This document shows, one piece after another, positions 15,633 to 24,394 of a stretch of 28,513 nucleotides of DNA. Made by a program: the position numbers and the translations under genes. This stretch comes from an uncultured Selenomonadales bacterium (lineage in GTDB: Bacteria > Bacillota > Negativicutes > Selenomonadales > Selenomonadaceae), in the NCBI GenBank assembly GCA_947167555.1, contig CAMVIO010000001.1, positions 1 through 28,513 of the forward strand, in the 5' to 3' direction. The notes under the pieces are model-generated. The model was not told the DNA's origin. It was given only the letters and a program-made list of their open reading frames with translations, and did no database searches. Every line of letters begins with the position of its first letter. Position 1 is the first letter of the stretch.

Positions 15633-15914
15633 TTACGCCTCAAAGAACTGGATCGTCTCACCGGGCGCAAGCTTCACGATTGCTTTCTTGTAGCTGGGAC
15701 GACGGCCGACGCTGCGACCGACGCGTTTCTTCTTGCCCGTGACGTTCATTGTGTTGACGGAAACGACCTTGACGTTGAAAATCTCGGCAACTGCCTGGGC
15801 AACCTGTATCTTGTTCGCTCTCTTGTCGACCGCGAACACGTACTTGCCTTCCTCCATCATCTCGGTGGATCTCTCCGTGACGAGCGGGCGGAGCAGGATA
15901 TCGCGTGCTTCCAT
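15633..15914 (-). CDS. rplW: Ribosomal protein uL23
   Basis: 50S protein at the tunnel exit, a docking site for trigger factor and SRP. 93 aa, starting MEARDILLRPLVTERSTEMMEEGKYVF, with the family block NKIQVAQAVAEIFNVKVVSVNT. Its ATG overlaps the rplD stop codon by one base (TAATG), and its ribosome site lies within the last codons of rplD, implying coupled translation. Confidence 0.97.
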   Translation of the reverse strand: MEARDILLRPLVTERSTEMMEEGKYVFAVDKRANKIQVAQAVAEIFNVKVVSVNTMNVTGKKKRVGRSVGRRPSYKKAIVKLAPGETIQFFEA

Positions 15915-16537
15915 TATGCGAGCACCTCCTCAATCCGGGCAACGGCATCCTTCGTGACGAACAGCTTGTCATGATTCAGGATATCATAAACATTCAGTCC
16001 CGTCGTATTGATGGCTTTGACGCCCGGAATATTGCGGGAAGAGCGCTCTACATTCTCGGCCTCTTCCGCCGTGATAATCAGTGCCTTGTTGTCGATCTCG
16101 AAGGTCTGAAGAAGCTTCACGACCTGCTTCGTCTTCGGTGCCTCAAAATCGAGGGCGTCCAAAACAAAAAGGCTGTCTTCCTGGACTTTATCCGAAAGCG
16201 CGCACTTGATAGCAAGGCGACGCTGCTTGCGCGGCATGCTGAAAGCATAAGAACGCGGATGCGGTCCAAAGACCGTGCCGCCGCCAACCCAGAGCGGGGA
16301 GCGACGCGAACCGCTGCGTGCGCGGCCGGTGCCTTTCTGCTTCCAAGGCTTGCGCCCGCCGCCGCGGACGAACGCGCGGGTTTTCGTGGCGTGCGTACCG
16401 AGCCGCTGAGACGCGAGCTGCATGACGACGGCCTGATGAAGGAGCCCGCCGTTGACTTCCACGCCGAAAACATTATCATTCAACTCAATATCGCCGACCT
16501 GCTGGCGGTCGATATTGTAAACTGCTACCTTAGGCAT
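15914..16537 (-). CDS. rplD: Ribosomal protein uL4
   Basis: 50S protein with a long loop reaching the peptide tunnel; in E. coli it represses the S10 operon. 207 aa. The tunnel loop (RAFVRGGGRKPWKQKGTGRAR) looks wild type at the macrolide-related positions, and FGPHPRSYAFSMPRKQRRLA is typical. ATG at 16537 about 12 bases after GGAGG. A tiny out-of-frame ATG (five codons, MLSYA) sits between that site and the start; its use is unproven. 26 nt after rplC. Confidence 0.97.
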   Translation of the reverse strand: MPKVAVYNIDRQQVGDIELNDNVFGVEVNGGLLHQAVVMQLASQRLGTHATKTRAFVRGGGRKPWKQKGTGRARSGSRRSPLWVGGGTVFGPHPRSYAFSMPRKQRRLAIKCALSDKVQEDSLFVLDALDFEAPKTKQVVKLLQTFEIDNKALIITAEEAENVERSSRNIPGVKAINTTGLNVYDILNHDKLFVTKDAVARIEEVLA

Positions 16538-16563
16538 AACTGAGCATATCCTCCTTCCGATCC

Positions 16564-17205
16564 TTATTTGTTCGGCTTAACCGTTTCTTTTATCATCAGA
16601 AGCCCTTTCTTCGGGCCGGGAACCGCGCCTTTGATCAAAAGCAGATTGCGGTCCGTGTCCACCTTGACCAGCGTAAGGCGCTGCACAGTGACACGCTCGT
16701 TGCCCATGTGTCCGGGGAGCTTCTTACCCTTGAGGACGCGCCCGCCGTGGCCGCTGATCATCGCGCCCGTCGAACCCGGCTCACGATGGGATTTGGAACC
16801 GTGCCCCATCGGGCCGCGCGCGAAGCCGTGACGCTTGACCGTACCGGCAAAGCCCTTGCCCTTGGAAATGCCTGTAACGTCAACGAGCTGACCCGCCTCG
16901 AAGATATCGACGCCGATCTTGTCGCCGACTTTATATTCAGAAGGAGCCGCAAGGCGCATTTCGCGAATGAATTTGACCGGCTCAACCCCAGCCTTGTCAA
17001 AACGGCCCTTCAGTGGTTTCGTAAGATGTTTTTCCTTGATTTCACCGAAGCCGAGCTGAACCGCGTTGTAGCCGTCGCTCTCGGTCGTCTTGTTCTGGAT
17101 CACGACGTTGTTTCCGGATTCGATGACCGTCACCGGAACGACCTGTCCTTCCTCGGTGAAAATCTGCGTCATACCGAGTTTTCTACCTAAAATCGCTTTA
17201 GACAT
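16564..17205 (-). CDS. rplC: Ribosomal protein uL3
   Basis: Early-assembling 50S protein whose extension nears the peptidyl-transferase centre. 213 aa, starting MSKAILGRKLGMTQIFTEEGQVVPVTVIE, with the central loop GFAGTVKRHGFARGPMGHGSKSHREPGS and GHMGNERVTVQ, which carries the glutamine that is methylated in E. coli. ATG with AGGAGGT upstream, 14 nt after rpsJ. Confidence 0.98.
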   Translation of the reverse strand: MSKAILGRKLGMTQIFTEEGQVVPVTVIESGNNVVIQNKTTESDGYNAVQLGFGEIKEKHLTKPLKGRFDKAGVEPVKFIREMRLAAPSEYKVGDKIGVDIFEAGQLVDVTGISKGKGFAGTVKRHGFARGPMGHGSKSHREPGSTGAMISGHGGRVLKGKKLPGHMGNERVTVQRLTLVKVDTDRNLLLIKGAVPGPKKGLLMIKETVKPNK

Positions 17206-17219
17206 TATCCCACCTCCTC

Positions 17220-17531
17220 TTACAGCTTGATCTCGATGTCAACACCGGCCGGCAGATCGAGGTGCGTCAATGCGTCGACGGTTTTCGGGGACGCTTCGAG
17301 AATGTCGATGAGGCGCTTATGGGTGCGCATCTCGAATTGCTCGCGCGAATCCTTGTTGACATGCGGAGAACGAAGAATCGTGTAAATGTTTCGCTCCGTG
17401 GGAAGCGGGATCGGACCGGAAACCATGGCTCCCGTCCGCTTCGCGGTCTCGACGATCTTGACCGCGCTCTGATCCAATGCTTTATGGTCGTAAGCTTTCA
17501 AACGAATCCTGATTTTCTGTTGCTTGGACAA
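17220..17531 (-). CDS. rpsJ: Ribosomal protein uS10 / NusE
   Basis: 30S head protein that also pairs with NusB in transcription antitermination. 103 aa, starting MSKQQKIRIRLKAYDHKALDQSAVKIVETAKRTGA, with the loop PLPTERNIYTILRSPHVNKDSREQFEMR. The start codon is TTG, eight bases after AAGGAGG. It heads the S10 section, 219 nt downstream of tuf across a structured spacer. Confidence 0.97.
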   Translation of the reverse strand: MSKQQKIRIRLKAYDHKALDQSAVKIVETAKRTGAMVSGPIPLPTERNIYTILRSPHVNKDSREQFEMRTHKRLIDILEASPKTVDALTHLDLPAGVDIEIKL

Positions 17532-17598
17532 AACCTTTTCCTCCTTAATCGCCCGGATTCCAGACCCGGACAGTTCTCTGCGCCAGTTACCCCGTTAA

Positions 17599-17649
17599 TG
17601 TGCTGACAGATTTGCGCTTTCACTTTGGAAACGCCCATCTGTCAGCACA
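17599..17649 (-). other. Long hairpin in the tuf-rpsJ spacer
   Basis: Perfect 13-bp inverted repeat TGTGCTGACAGAT / ATCTGTCAGCACA around a 25-base loop. The loop can fold further through GCG-TTTC / GAAA-GCGC. No T-run follows on the transcript, so it is not a standard terminator. It lies about 70 bases before the rpsJ start and could be a leader or processing structure for the S10 section. Confidence 0.6.
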
Positions 17650-17700
17650 CCAGAGCGGGCAATCTGCCGCATCATCGCGTGGTATGCCGAAAGCCTTAGA

Positions 17701-17726
17701 TAAGGGCGGCGCAGGCGCCGCCCTTA
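17701..17726 (-). other. GC-rich hairpin just downstream of tuf
   Basis: Perfect 12-bp inverted repeat TAAGGGCGGCGC / GCGCCGCCCTTA with a two-base centre, 24 bp beyond the tuf stop. It has the stem of a strong terminator but is followed on the minus strand by ATCTAAGG and not a T-run. It may stabilise the tuf mRNA end, weaken read-through, or mark a processing site. Confidence 0.6.
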
Positions 17727-17750
17727 CAAAAGCCTTTTATACAGTTGGGA

Positions 17751-18938
17751 TTACGCCTCGATCTCCGTGACGCTGCCCGCGCCGACCGTGCGGCCGCCCT
17801 CGCGGATAGCGAAGCGGAGGCCCTTCTCGATAGCGATCGGGGTGATCAGCTCGACGTCCATCTCGATGTTGTCGCCGGGCATAACCATCTCAGTGCCCTC
17901 AGGGAGCTTGATGACGCCCGTCACGTCCGTCGTGCGGACATAGAACTGCGGGCGATAGTTGGAGAAGAACGGCGTATGGCGGCCGCCCTCTTCCTTCGTC
18001 AGGACGTAAACCTGCGCCTTGAACTTCGTGTGCGGATGAATGGAACCCGGCTTCGCGAGAACCTGGCCGCGCTCGATCTCGGTACGATCGATGCCGCGGA
18101 GCAGCGCGCCGATGTTGTCGCCGGCCACAGCGGAATCCAGGGTCTTGCGGAACATCTCGATGCCCGTGACCGTCGTCTTCTTCGGCTCATCCTGCATACC
18201 AACGATATGGACTTCCTCGCCGAGCTTCAGCTCGCCGCGCTCGACGCGGCCCGTGGCGACCGTGCCGCGGCCCGTAATCGTCATGACATCCTCCACCGGC
18301 ATCAGGAACGGCTTCTCCGTGTCGCGCTGCGGAGTCGGGATGTACTCGTCAACAGCGTCCATCAGCTTCATGATGTTCGCCTGCTGCTCGGCGTCGCCCT
18401 CAAGTGCCTTCAGTGCGGAGCCGGAAACCACTGGGATTTCGTCGCCGGGGAACTCATACTCGGTGAGGAGGTCGCGGACTTCCATCTCAACGAGTTCGAG
18501 AAGCTCAGGATCGTCGACCTGGTCAACCTTGTTCAGGAACACAACGATAGCCGGAACGCCGACCTGGCGGGCGAGCAGGATGTGCTCGCGGGTCTGCGGC
18601 ATCGGGCCGTCAGCGGCGCTGACAACGAGAATCGCGCCGTCCATCTGTGCGGCGCCGGTGATCATGTTCTTGACATAGTCGGCGTGACCCGGGCAGTCAA
18701 CGTGCGCATAGTGGCGCTTCTCGGTCTGGTACTCGACGTGCGCCGTGTTGATCGTGATGCCGCGCTCGCGCTCCTCCGGAGCCTTATCGATCATGTTGTA
18801 ATCCATGAAGTCCGCGCCGCCCTTTTCAGCGAGAACCTTCGTGATAGCAGCCGTCAACGTCGTCTTGCCGTGGTCGACGTGACCGATCGTGCCGATGTTA
18901 ACGTGGGGTTTGCTTCTGTCAAACTTCTGCTTTGCCAT
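17751..18938 (-). CDS. tuf: Elongation factor Tu
   Basis: GTPase that delivers aminoacyl-tRNA to the ribosomal A site. 395 aa, complete: P-loop GHVDHGKT at 19-26, DCPGHADY switch 2 motif, NKVD base-recognition motif, then two beta-barrel domains ending with FAIREGGRTVGAGSVTEIEA. ATG start 17 nt after fusA. Many bacteria have a second tuf copy; none is in this window. Confidence 0.99.
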   Translation of the reverse strand: MAKQKFDRSKPHVNIGTIGHVDHGKTTLTAAITKVLAEKGGADFMDYNMIDKAPEERERGITINTAHVEYQTEKRHYAHVDCPGHADYVKNMITGAAQMDGAILVVSAADGPMPQTREHILLARQVGVPAIVVFLNKVDQVDDPELLELVEMEVRDLLTEYEFPGDEIPVVSGSALKALEGDAEQQANIMKLMDAVDEYIPTPQRDTEKPFLMPVEDVMTITGRGTVATGRVERGELKLGEEVHIVGMQDEPKKTTVTGIEMFRKTLDSAVAGDNIGALLRGIDRTEIERGQVLAKPGSIHPHTKFKAQVYVLTKEEGGRHTPFFSNYRPQFYVRTTDVTGVIKLPEGTEMVMPGDNIEMDVELITPIAIEKGLRFAIREGGRTVGAGSVTEIEA

Positions 18939-18955
18939 TTCTTTGATTTCCTCCC

Positions 18956-21034
<2,079 letters not shown>

Positions 21035-21069
21035 TATTTATCTCTCCTTAAAACCATTGGATGTGCCGA

Positions 21070-21540
21070 TTACCAGCGGTAATGCGCAAACGCCTTGTTT
21101 GCCTCGGCCATCTTATGCGTGTCTTCCTTCTTCTTGACCGCCGCGCCCGTATTGTTGGCGGCGTCCATCAGCTCGGCGGAAAGGCGCTCATTCATCGTCT
21201 TTTCCCCGCGAAGCCGCGCGTAGTTGACAATCCAGCGAATGCCGAGCGTCATGCGGCGATCCGGACGGACCTCCACCGGCACCTGATAGTTGGCGCCGCC
21301 GACCCGGCGTGCGCGAACCTCGAGAACCGGCATGACATTCTTCAGGGCCGTCTGGAAAACTTCCAGCGGATCCTTACCCGTCTTGGCACGGATTGTCTCG
21401 AAAGCGTCATAAACGACGCGTTGCGCGACGCTCTTCTTACCGGAAAGCATCACCTTATTGATAAACTTCGTGACCGTTTTATCGTGATACACGGGATCCG
21501 GCAGCACATCGCGCTTCGGTACTGAGCCTTTTCTAGGCAT
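21070..21540 (-). CDS. rpsG: Ribosomal protein uS7
   Basis: Primary head-assembly protein of the 30S subunit near the E and P sites. 156 aa, the usual length, starting MPRKGSVPKRDVLPDPVYHDKTVTKFINKVM, with PLEVFQTALKNVMPVLEVRARRVGGANYQVPVEVRP in two consecutive blocks. The ATG at 21540 lies seven bases after AGGAGG; a TTG one codon earlier is ignored. 29 nt after rpsL. Confidence 0.97.
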   Translation of the reverse strand: MPRKGSVPKRDVLPDPVYHDKTVTKFINKVMLSGKKSVAQRVVYDAFETIRAKTGKDPLEVFQTALKNVMPVLEVRARRVGGANYQVPVEVRPDRRMTLGIRWIVNYARLRGEKTMNERLSAELMDAANNTGAAVKKKEDTHKMAEANKAFAHYRW

Positions 21541-21569
21541 CAAAATCCCTCCTAACCTTCAATCTTCAA

Positions 21570-21947
21570 TTATTTCTTTTTGGCACGCTTCGCGCCGTAT
21601 TTCGAACGACCCTGATTGCGATCCTGAACCCCCGCCGTATCCAGCGAGCCGCGAATCACATGATAACGGACGCCCGGAAGATCCTTGACGCGTCCGCCGC
21701 GGATCAAAACGACGCTATGCTCCTGAAGATTGTGGCCAATCCCGGGAATATAGGCGGTAACTTCGATGCTGTTCGTCAAGCGAACACGAGCTACCTTGCG
21801 CAGAGCCGAGTTCGGCTTCTTCGGCGTCGTCGTATAGACGCGCGTGCAAACTCCGCGCTTCTGCGGGCAATTCTTGAGTGCCGGTGCTGTGGATTTCTCC
21901 TGCATGCTCTTTCTGCTTTTGCGGACCAACTGATTAATTGTAGGCAT
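21570..21947 (-). CDS. rpsL: Ribosomal protein uS12
   Basis: Decoding-centre protein of the 30S subunit that sets translational accuracy. 125 aa, starting MPTINQLVRKSRKS. The streptomycin-related positions carry the wild-type residues: lysines 43-44 in TTPKKPNSALRK and lysine 88 in VKDLPGVRYH. The ATG at 21947 follows AAGGAGGT; an ATG seven codons upstream precedes that site and has no support. It follows rplGB by 64 nt that hold a terminator-like hairpin. Confidence 0.98.
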   Translation of the reverse strand: MPTINQLVRKSRKSMQEKSTAPALKNCPQKRGVCTRVYTTTPKKPNSALRKVARVRLTNSIEVTAYIPGIGHNLQEHSVVLIRGGRVKDLPGVRYHVIRGSLDTAGVQDRNQGRSKYGAKRAKKK

Positions 21948-21987
21948 ACATGCACCTCCTTCCTTCATATTGAGAATTTAATTTATC

Positions 21988-22012
21988 AAAACCCGAATTG
22001 AATCCGGGTTTT
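21988..22012 (-). terminator. Terminator-like hairpin (possible attenuator) between rplGB and rpsL
   Basis: On the transcript AAAACCCGGA pairs with TTCGGGTTTT around a five-base loop (10 pairs including one G-U). Its first arm starts at the rplGB stop codon. The only T-stretch is the four at the stem end, followed by GATAAATT, so termination would be partial. It lies between the str promoter and rpsL. Confidence 0.55.
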
Positions 22013-22266
22013 TAACGATTTTCCTGCAAAGCCGCCGCCGCCGCAGAGCCGACCTCGATGGAGCAGGCCTTGCCAAGCTCCGTCATCGTCGCGCTCTCGA
22101 CAAGCTCCACACCGCTTTCGATACAGAGTTCCTTGAGTGATCGTATCACACGCTCATCCGCGTCGTTCGCGACGAACACACAAACCGCTTTGCCCTTGCC
22201 CACAGCCTTCGTGACTTGCTTCACGCCTGTAACGTGCGGCATCGCTGCCAATGTTTCCAATGTCAT
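22012..22266 (-). CDS. rplGB: L7Ae/L30e-like ribosomal protein (RplGB/YbxF type)
   Basis: Small 84-aa protein of the L7Ae/L30e/S12e/Gadd45 family, a class that binds kink-turn RNA; Bacillus relatives YbxF and YlxQ bind K-turns. Visible family features are GVKQVTKAVGKGKAVCVFVANDADERVI and VELVESATMTELGKACSIEVGSAAAAAL. The ATG at 22266 is chosen, with GGGAG about ten bases upstream; a GTG three codons earlier is possible. It is the first gene after the str promoter. In many Firmicutes this gene stands between rpoC and rpsL, but here rpoBC is not upstream. Confidence 0.88.
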   Translation of the reverse strand: MTLETLAAMPHVTGVKQVTKAVGKGKAVCVFVANDADERVIRSLKELCIESGVELVESATMTELGKACSIEVGSAAAAALQENR

Positions 22267-22324
22267 CTGCGCCACACTCCCTAAGACTAAGCCTACTGCC
22301 CCTGTCTGTGACCAAGCAGTACAT

Positions 22325-22353
22325 ATAATATCACCCGAAAAAATAAATGTCAA
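22325..22353 (-). promoter_or_regulatory. Strong sigma-70-type promoter of the str/S10/spc/alpha operon
   Basis: Minus strand: consensus -35 TTGACA (22353-22348), exactly 17 bases, -10 TATTAT (22330-22325) with an extended TGA just before it. Transcription should begin near 22318, giving a leader of about 50 nt to rplGB. A/T-rich sequence lies just upstream of the -35, consistent with an UP element. Confidence 0.88.
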
Positions 22354-22522
22354 CCCTTATTTTTACTGGTTTTTCCATGCACACGCGTCCGTGTGTGTCA
22401 TAAATTGGAAAAGTCTTTGCACCACAGACATTTCGGAAAAAACGACAAAAAATTTTTCTAAAAAATATCGCAGAGATAATACCTTTGATTTTCTTCCTTA
22501 TTATATGTGCCATTCCAACGAT

Positions 22523-22579
22523 AAAAAAATTCCCGTTGTCAGGAACAGCTTTTTCTTTCACTATCCCCAGCAACGGGAA
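22523..22579 (-). terminator. Intrinsic terminator after the HAD-family gene
   Basis: On the transcript TTCCCGTTG pairs with CAACGGGAA (perfect 9 bp). The stem continues through GGGGATAG / CTGTTCCT with wobble pairs, one mismatch in between, to a 12-base loop, and is followed by seven T residues. It begins 34 nt beyond the stop codon and separates this gene from the str promoter. Confidence 0.9.
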
Positions 22580-22612
22580 CATATCTAATTGACGCGTCAT
22601 GAAAAATATTTT

Positions 22613-23689
22613 TTATTTCCGGGTTACATTGTCGCCGTAAATCGTCTTGAAATCGTCCCGCATGGAAACGGGAATCCATCCGTTTTCATCGGCGAGTTTT
22701 TGACATTTTTCCGCCTTCTTAAGATTTCCAAGCTCACGCTCTACATCATCGCAGAGGAGGAAGAACGCCGCGCTCTTGTATTTGTTTCCGTTGATTGTGT
22801 AATTCAGCATGGCGGCATCGCCGGAACTGTTGCCGAAAGCCAATACCGGCTGCCTGCCGATTTCACGGACGATCGAGGACACCTTGTTCATTTTTAGATT
22901 TTTGATGACAAATCCGCCCCGAACCAGATAGTCGTCACTCTTGTACGTATAATTGAGACCGTCGGTTTCTCCCTGATGCGCCGCCACTGTTTTTATATCG
23001 GTGCCAATGATGTTTTCGTTGGGAATGCCCAACAAATCGCAGACGAGAATCCGGACCAACTCGCGCTCGGTACCGGAGACAACGTAAATCTTGAAACCGT
23101 TGGATTGAAGGTACTTCATCACTTCTACCATCGGCAGATAGAACGCCTCGCCCCATTTCAGCGGACGGAGCCCGTCCACCGGCCTTTCGAAGAACTTCTT
23201 CACATACGCCTCGTAGTCGGTATACGACGTACCGGCAAAGACCGAGGACTGGTGCGGCGCGCTGCTGCCCAGATTGTCGCTGGAATCCTTGTTCTTCAGC
23301 CAGTGTTCGAGGGATAGCGCAAACTCCCTGTCATCTTCCGACGGCTTGTAGTTCTCGTCATGAAGCGTGCGTTCAAGAAACAGCATGTGGTCAAGGTAAT
23401 AGGGCGCCGTCTCGCAAAGAAAAGTGCCGTCCATATCAAACACCGCGACGCGATCCTTGACGGGAATGAAAGATTTGCTTTCCTTGTTTGTGACTTCCTT
23501 GACGTAGCTTGTGAGCGCCTTATAGGAGGCGGACTCCTTGTTCCAGTATTTAAAATTACTGCCTCTTTTGTTTACCGAGATAGCCGCGATCTCCTCCCGC
23601 GTCGCCGCCTCCGAAGCGGGTGCCCCCGCCATGAATCCGAATCCAAGGGCTGCCGCAAGCACGGCGGTGCAAAGCTTTTTTACCTTCAT
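22613..23689 (-). CDS. Secreted HAD-superfamily phosphatase-like protein
   Basis: 358 aa with a Sec signal peptide (charged MKVKK, hydrophobic core, likely cleavage near residues 28-29 after ASEA/A), so it should act outside the cytoplasm. HAD motifs are intact: motif I FDMDGT with D85 and D87, motif II VVSGT with S205, a lysine around 266-269 for motif III, and motif IV GNSSGD with D291. A cap of roughly 100 residues sits between motifs I and II. The substrate cannot be told; a phosphomonoesterase or phosphoserine-phosphatase-like role is possible. AGAGGAG stands nine bases before the ATG. It follows the CBS-protein gene by 43 nt, probably in one transcript, and ends at a strong terminator. 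Confidence 0.85.
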   Translation of the reverse strand: MKVKKLCTAVLAAALGFGFMAGAPASEAATREEIAAISVNKRGSNFKYWNKESASYKALTSYVKEVTNKESKSFIPVKDRVAVFDMDGTFLCETAPYYLDHMLFLERTLHDENYKPSEDDREFALSLEHWLKNKDSSDNLGSSAPHQSSVFAGTSYTDYEAYVKKFFERPVDGLRPLKWGEAFYLPMVEVMKYLQSNGFKIYVVSGTERELVRILVCDLLGIPNENIIGTDIKTVAAHQGETDGLNYTYKSDDYLVRGGFVIKNLKMNKVSSIVREIGRQPVLAFGNSSGDAAMLNYTINGNKYKSAAFFLLCDDVERELGNLKKAEKCQKLADENGWIPVSMRDDFKTIYGDNVTRK

Positions 23690-23732
23690 TCAGTATCACT
23701 CCTCTTAAATATTTTCATATTCCCAAATTGCT

Positions 23733-24194
23733 TTATTCGATTTCCGCGTCAAGCAGCATCTTGACGAAGGCGGATCGACTAATGACGCCGACAAGCTTCT
23801 CCTCGCGGGTGACGAAGACGCGCTTGATATGGCGAGAAATCATCAGGTTGCCCGCTTTAGAAACATCGTCGTTCTCGTCCACGGCGACTGCCGGAGAAGT
23901 CATGATCTCCGCCGCCGTCTTTGCGCGATATTTACGGAAGCTTTCCTTATAATTATATATTTCCCTGCTGCCGAGAGCCGACCAAAGGCAAAGGTCCCAG
24001 ACGCTCGGCTCGTCGAGCTTGACCTCCTTGTACATGATATCTTTCTCGCTCACAACTCCGAGCAGACGATTTTCTCCGTCTACCACAGGAAAGCCCGAGA
24101 TGTCATTCTCCACCATGAGCCGTGCAATCTCAATAATCGTCGATTCCGGCGACAAAGTGATGACCTCAGACTTCATGATCTCTTTTGCCAACAT
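23733..24194 (-). CDS. Two-CBS-domain protein
   Basis: 153 aa with two CBS modules, which usually bind adenosine nucleotides and act as energy sensors. CBS1 covers about residues 1-57 (IMKSEVITLSPESTIIEIARLM... FPVVDGENRLLGVVSEKDIM), CBS2 about 91-150 (EIMTSPAVAVDENDDVSKAGNLM... LVGVISRSAFV). A linker of about 33 residues rich in aromatic and charged residues (EPSVWDLCLWSALGSREIYNYKESFRKYR) joins them. No catalytic or membrane domain is attached, so the partner is unknown. The ATG at 24194 has GGAGGAG eight bases upstream; an earlier start 18 codons up precedes that site. Its own promoter lies about 90 bp upstream. Confidence 0.88.
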   Translation of the reverse strand: MLAKEIMKSEVITLSPESTIIEIARLMVENDISGFPVVDGENRLLGVVSEKDIMYKEVKLDEPSVWDLCLWSALGSREIYNYKESFRKYRAKTAAEIMTSPAVAVDENDDVSKAGNLMISRHIKRVFVTREEKLVGVISRSAFVKMLLDAEIE

Positions 24195-24279
24195 ATAAAT
24201 CTCTCCTCCGAAAATATATTTGTCAAAACTGGAGCCGCTTCCAATCATTCAAGAGTTTTTCGTTCATATCATATACGAA

Positions 24280-24308
24280 ATTATATCATTTTCCTTTAAT
24301 CAGAGCAA
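24280..24308 (-). promoter_or_regulatory. Predicted extended -10 promoter of the CBS-protein gene
   Basis: Minus strand: -10 TATAAT (24285-24280) with TGA just before it (extended -10), 17 bases from a weak -35 TTGCTC (24308-24303). Transcription should start near 24273, giving a leader of about 80 nt. An imperfect palindrome TTCGT-N11-ACGAA (24259-24279) overlaps the start point. Confidence 0.7.
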
Positions 24309-24345
24309 AATATATCTAATGAACGATGAATGTATGTTGCAAAAC

Positions 24346-24380
24346 AAAAAGACCGCGCCGTCATCGGACGCGATCTTTTT
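24346..24380 (-). terminator. Intrinsic terminator after transketolase
   Basis: On the transcript AAAAAGATCGCG pairs with CGCGGTCTTTTT (12 bp, one G-U), with an inner CCG/CGG pair and an ATGA loop, followed by GTTTTGC. It starts 15 nt after the tkt stop and lies before the CBS promoter, so the two transcripts are separate. Confidence 0.88.
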
Positions 24381-24394
24381 AGTCGCTATTATAT

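Larger units (their letters stand above)
22267..22612. other. 346-bp intergenic region upstream of the str operon
   Basis: AT-rich and without a credible gene. From the HAD gene toward rplGB it holds the HAD terminator, A/T tracts around 22437-22466, a CACACG/CGTGTG hairpin at 22380-22395, the str promoter at 22325-22353, and an ACTGC/GCAGT hairpin at 22295-22320 that would form at the very 5' end of the str transcript. The two hairpins have no assigned role. Confidence 0.7.

Noticed and set aside
22331..22600. Minus-strand 89-codon frame in the str promoter region
   Set aside because: It overlaps the HAD terminator and the -35 of the str promoter, has no ribosome site and no recognised similarity.
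24216..24226. TTGACA on the minus strand upstream of the CBS gene, a candidate -35
   Set aside because: The place for a -10 falls in the GGAGGAG ribosome site; the TATAAT at 24285-24280 is far better placed.
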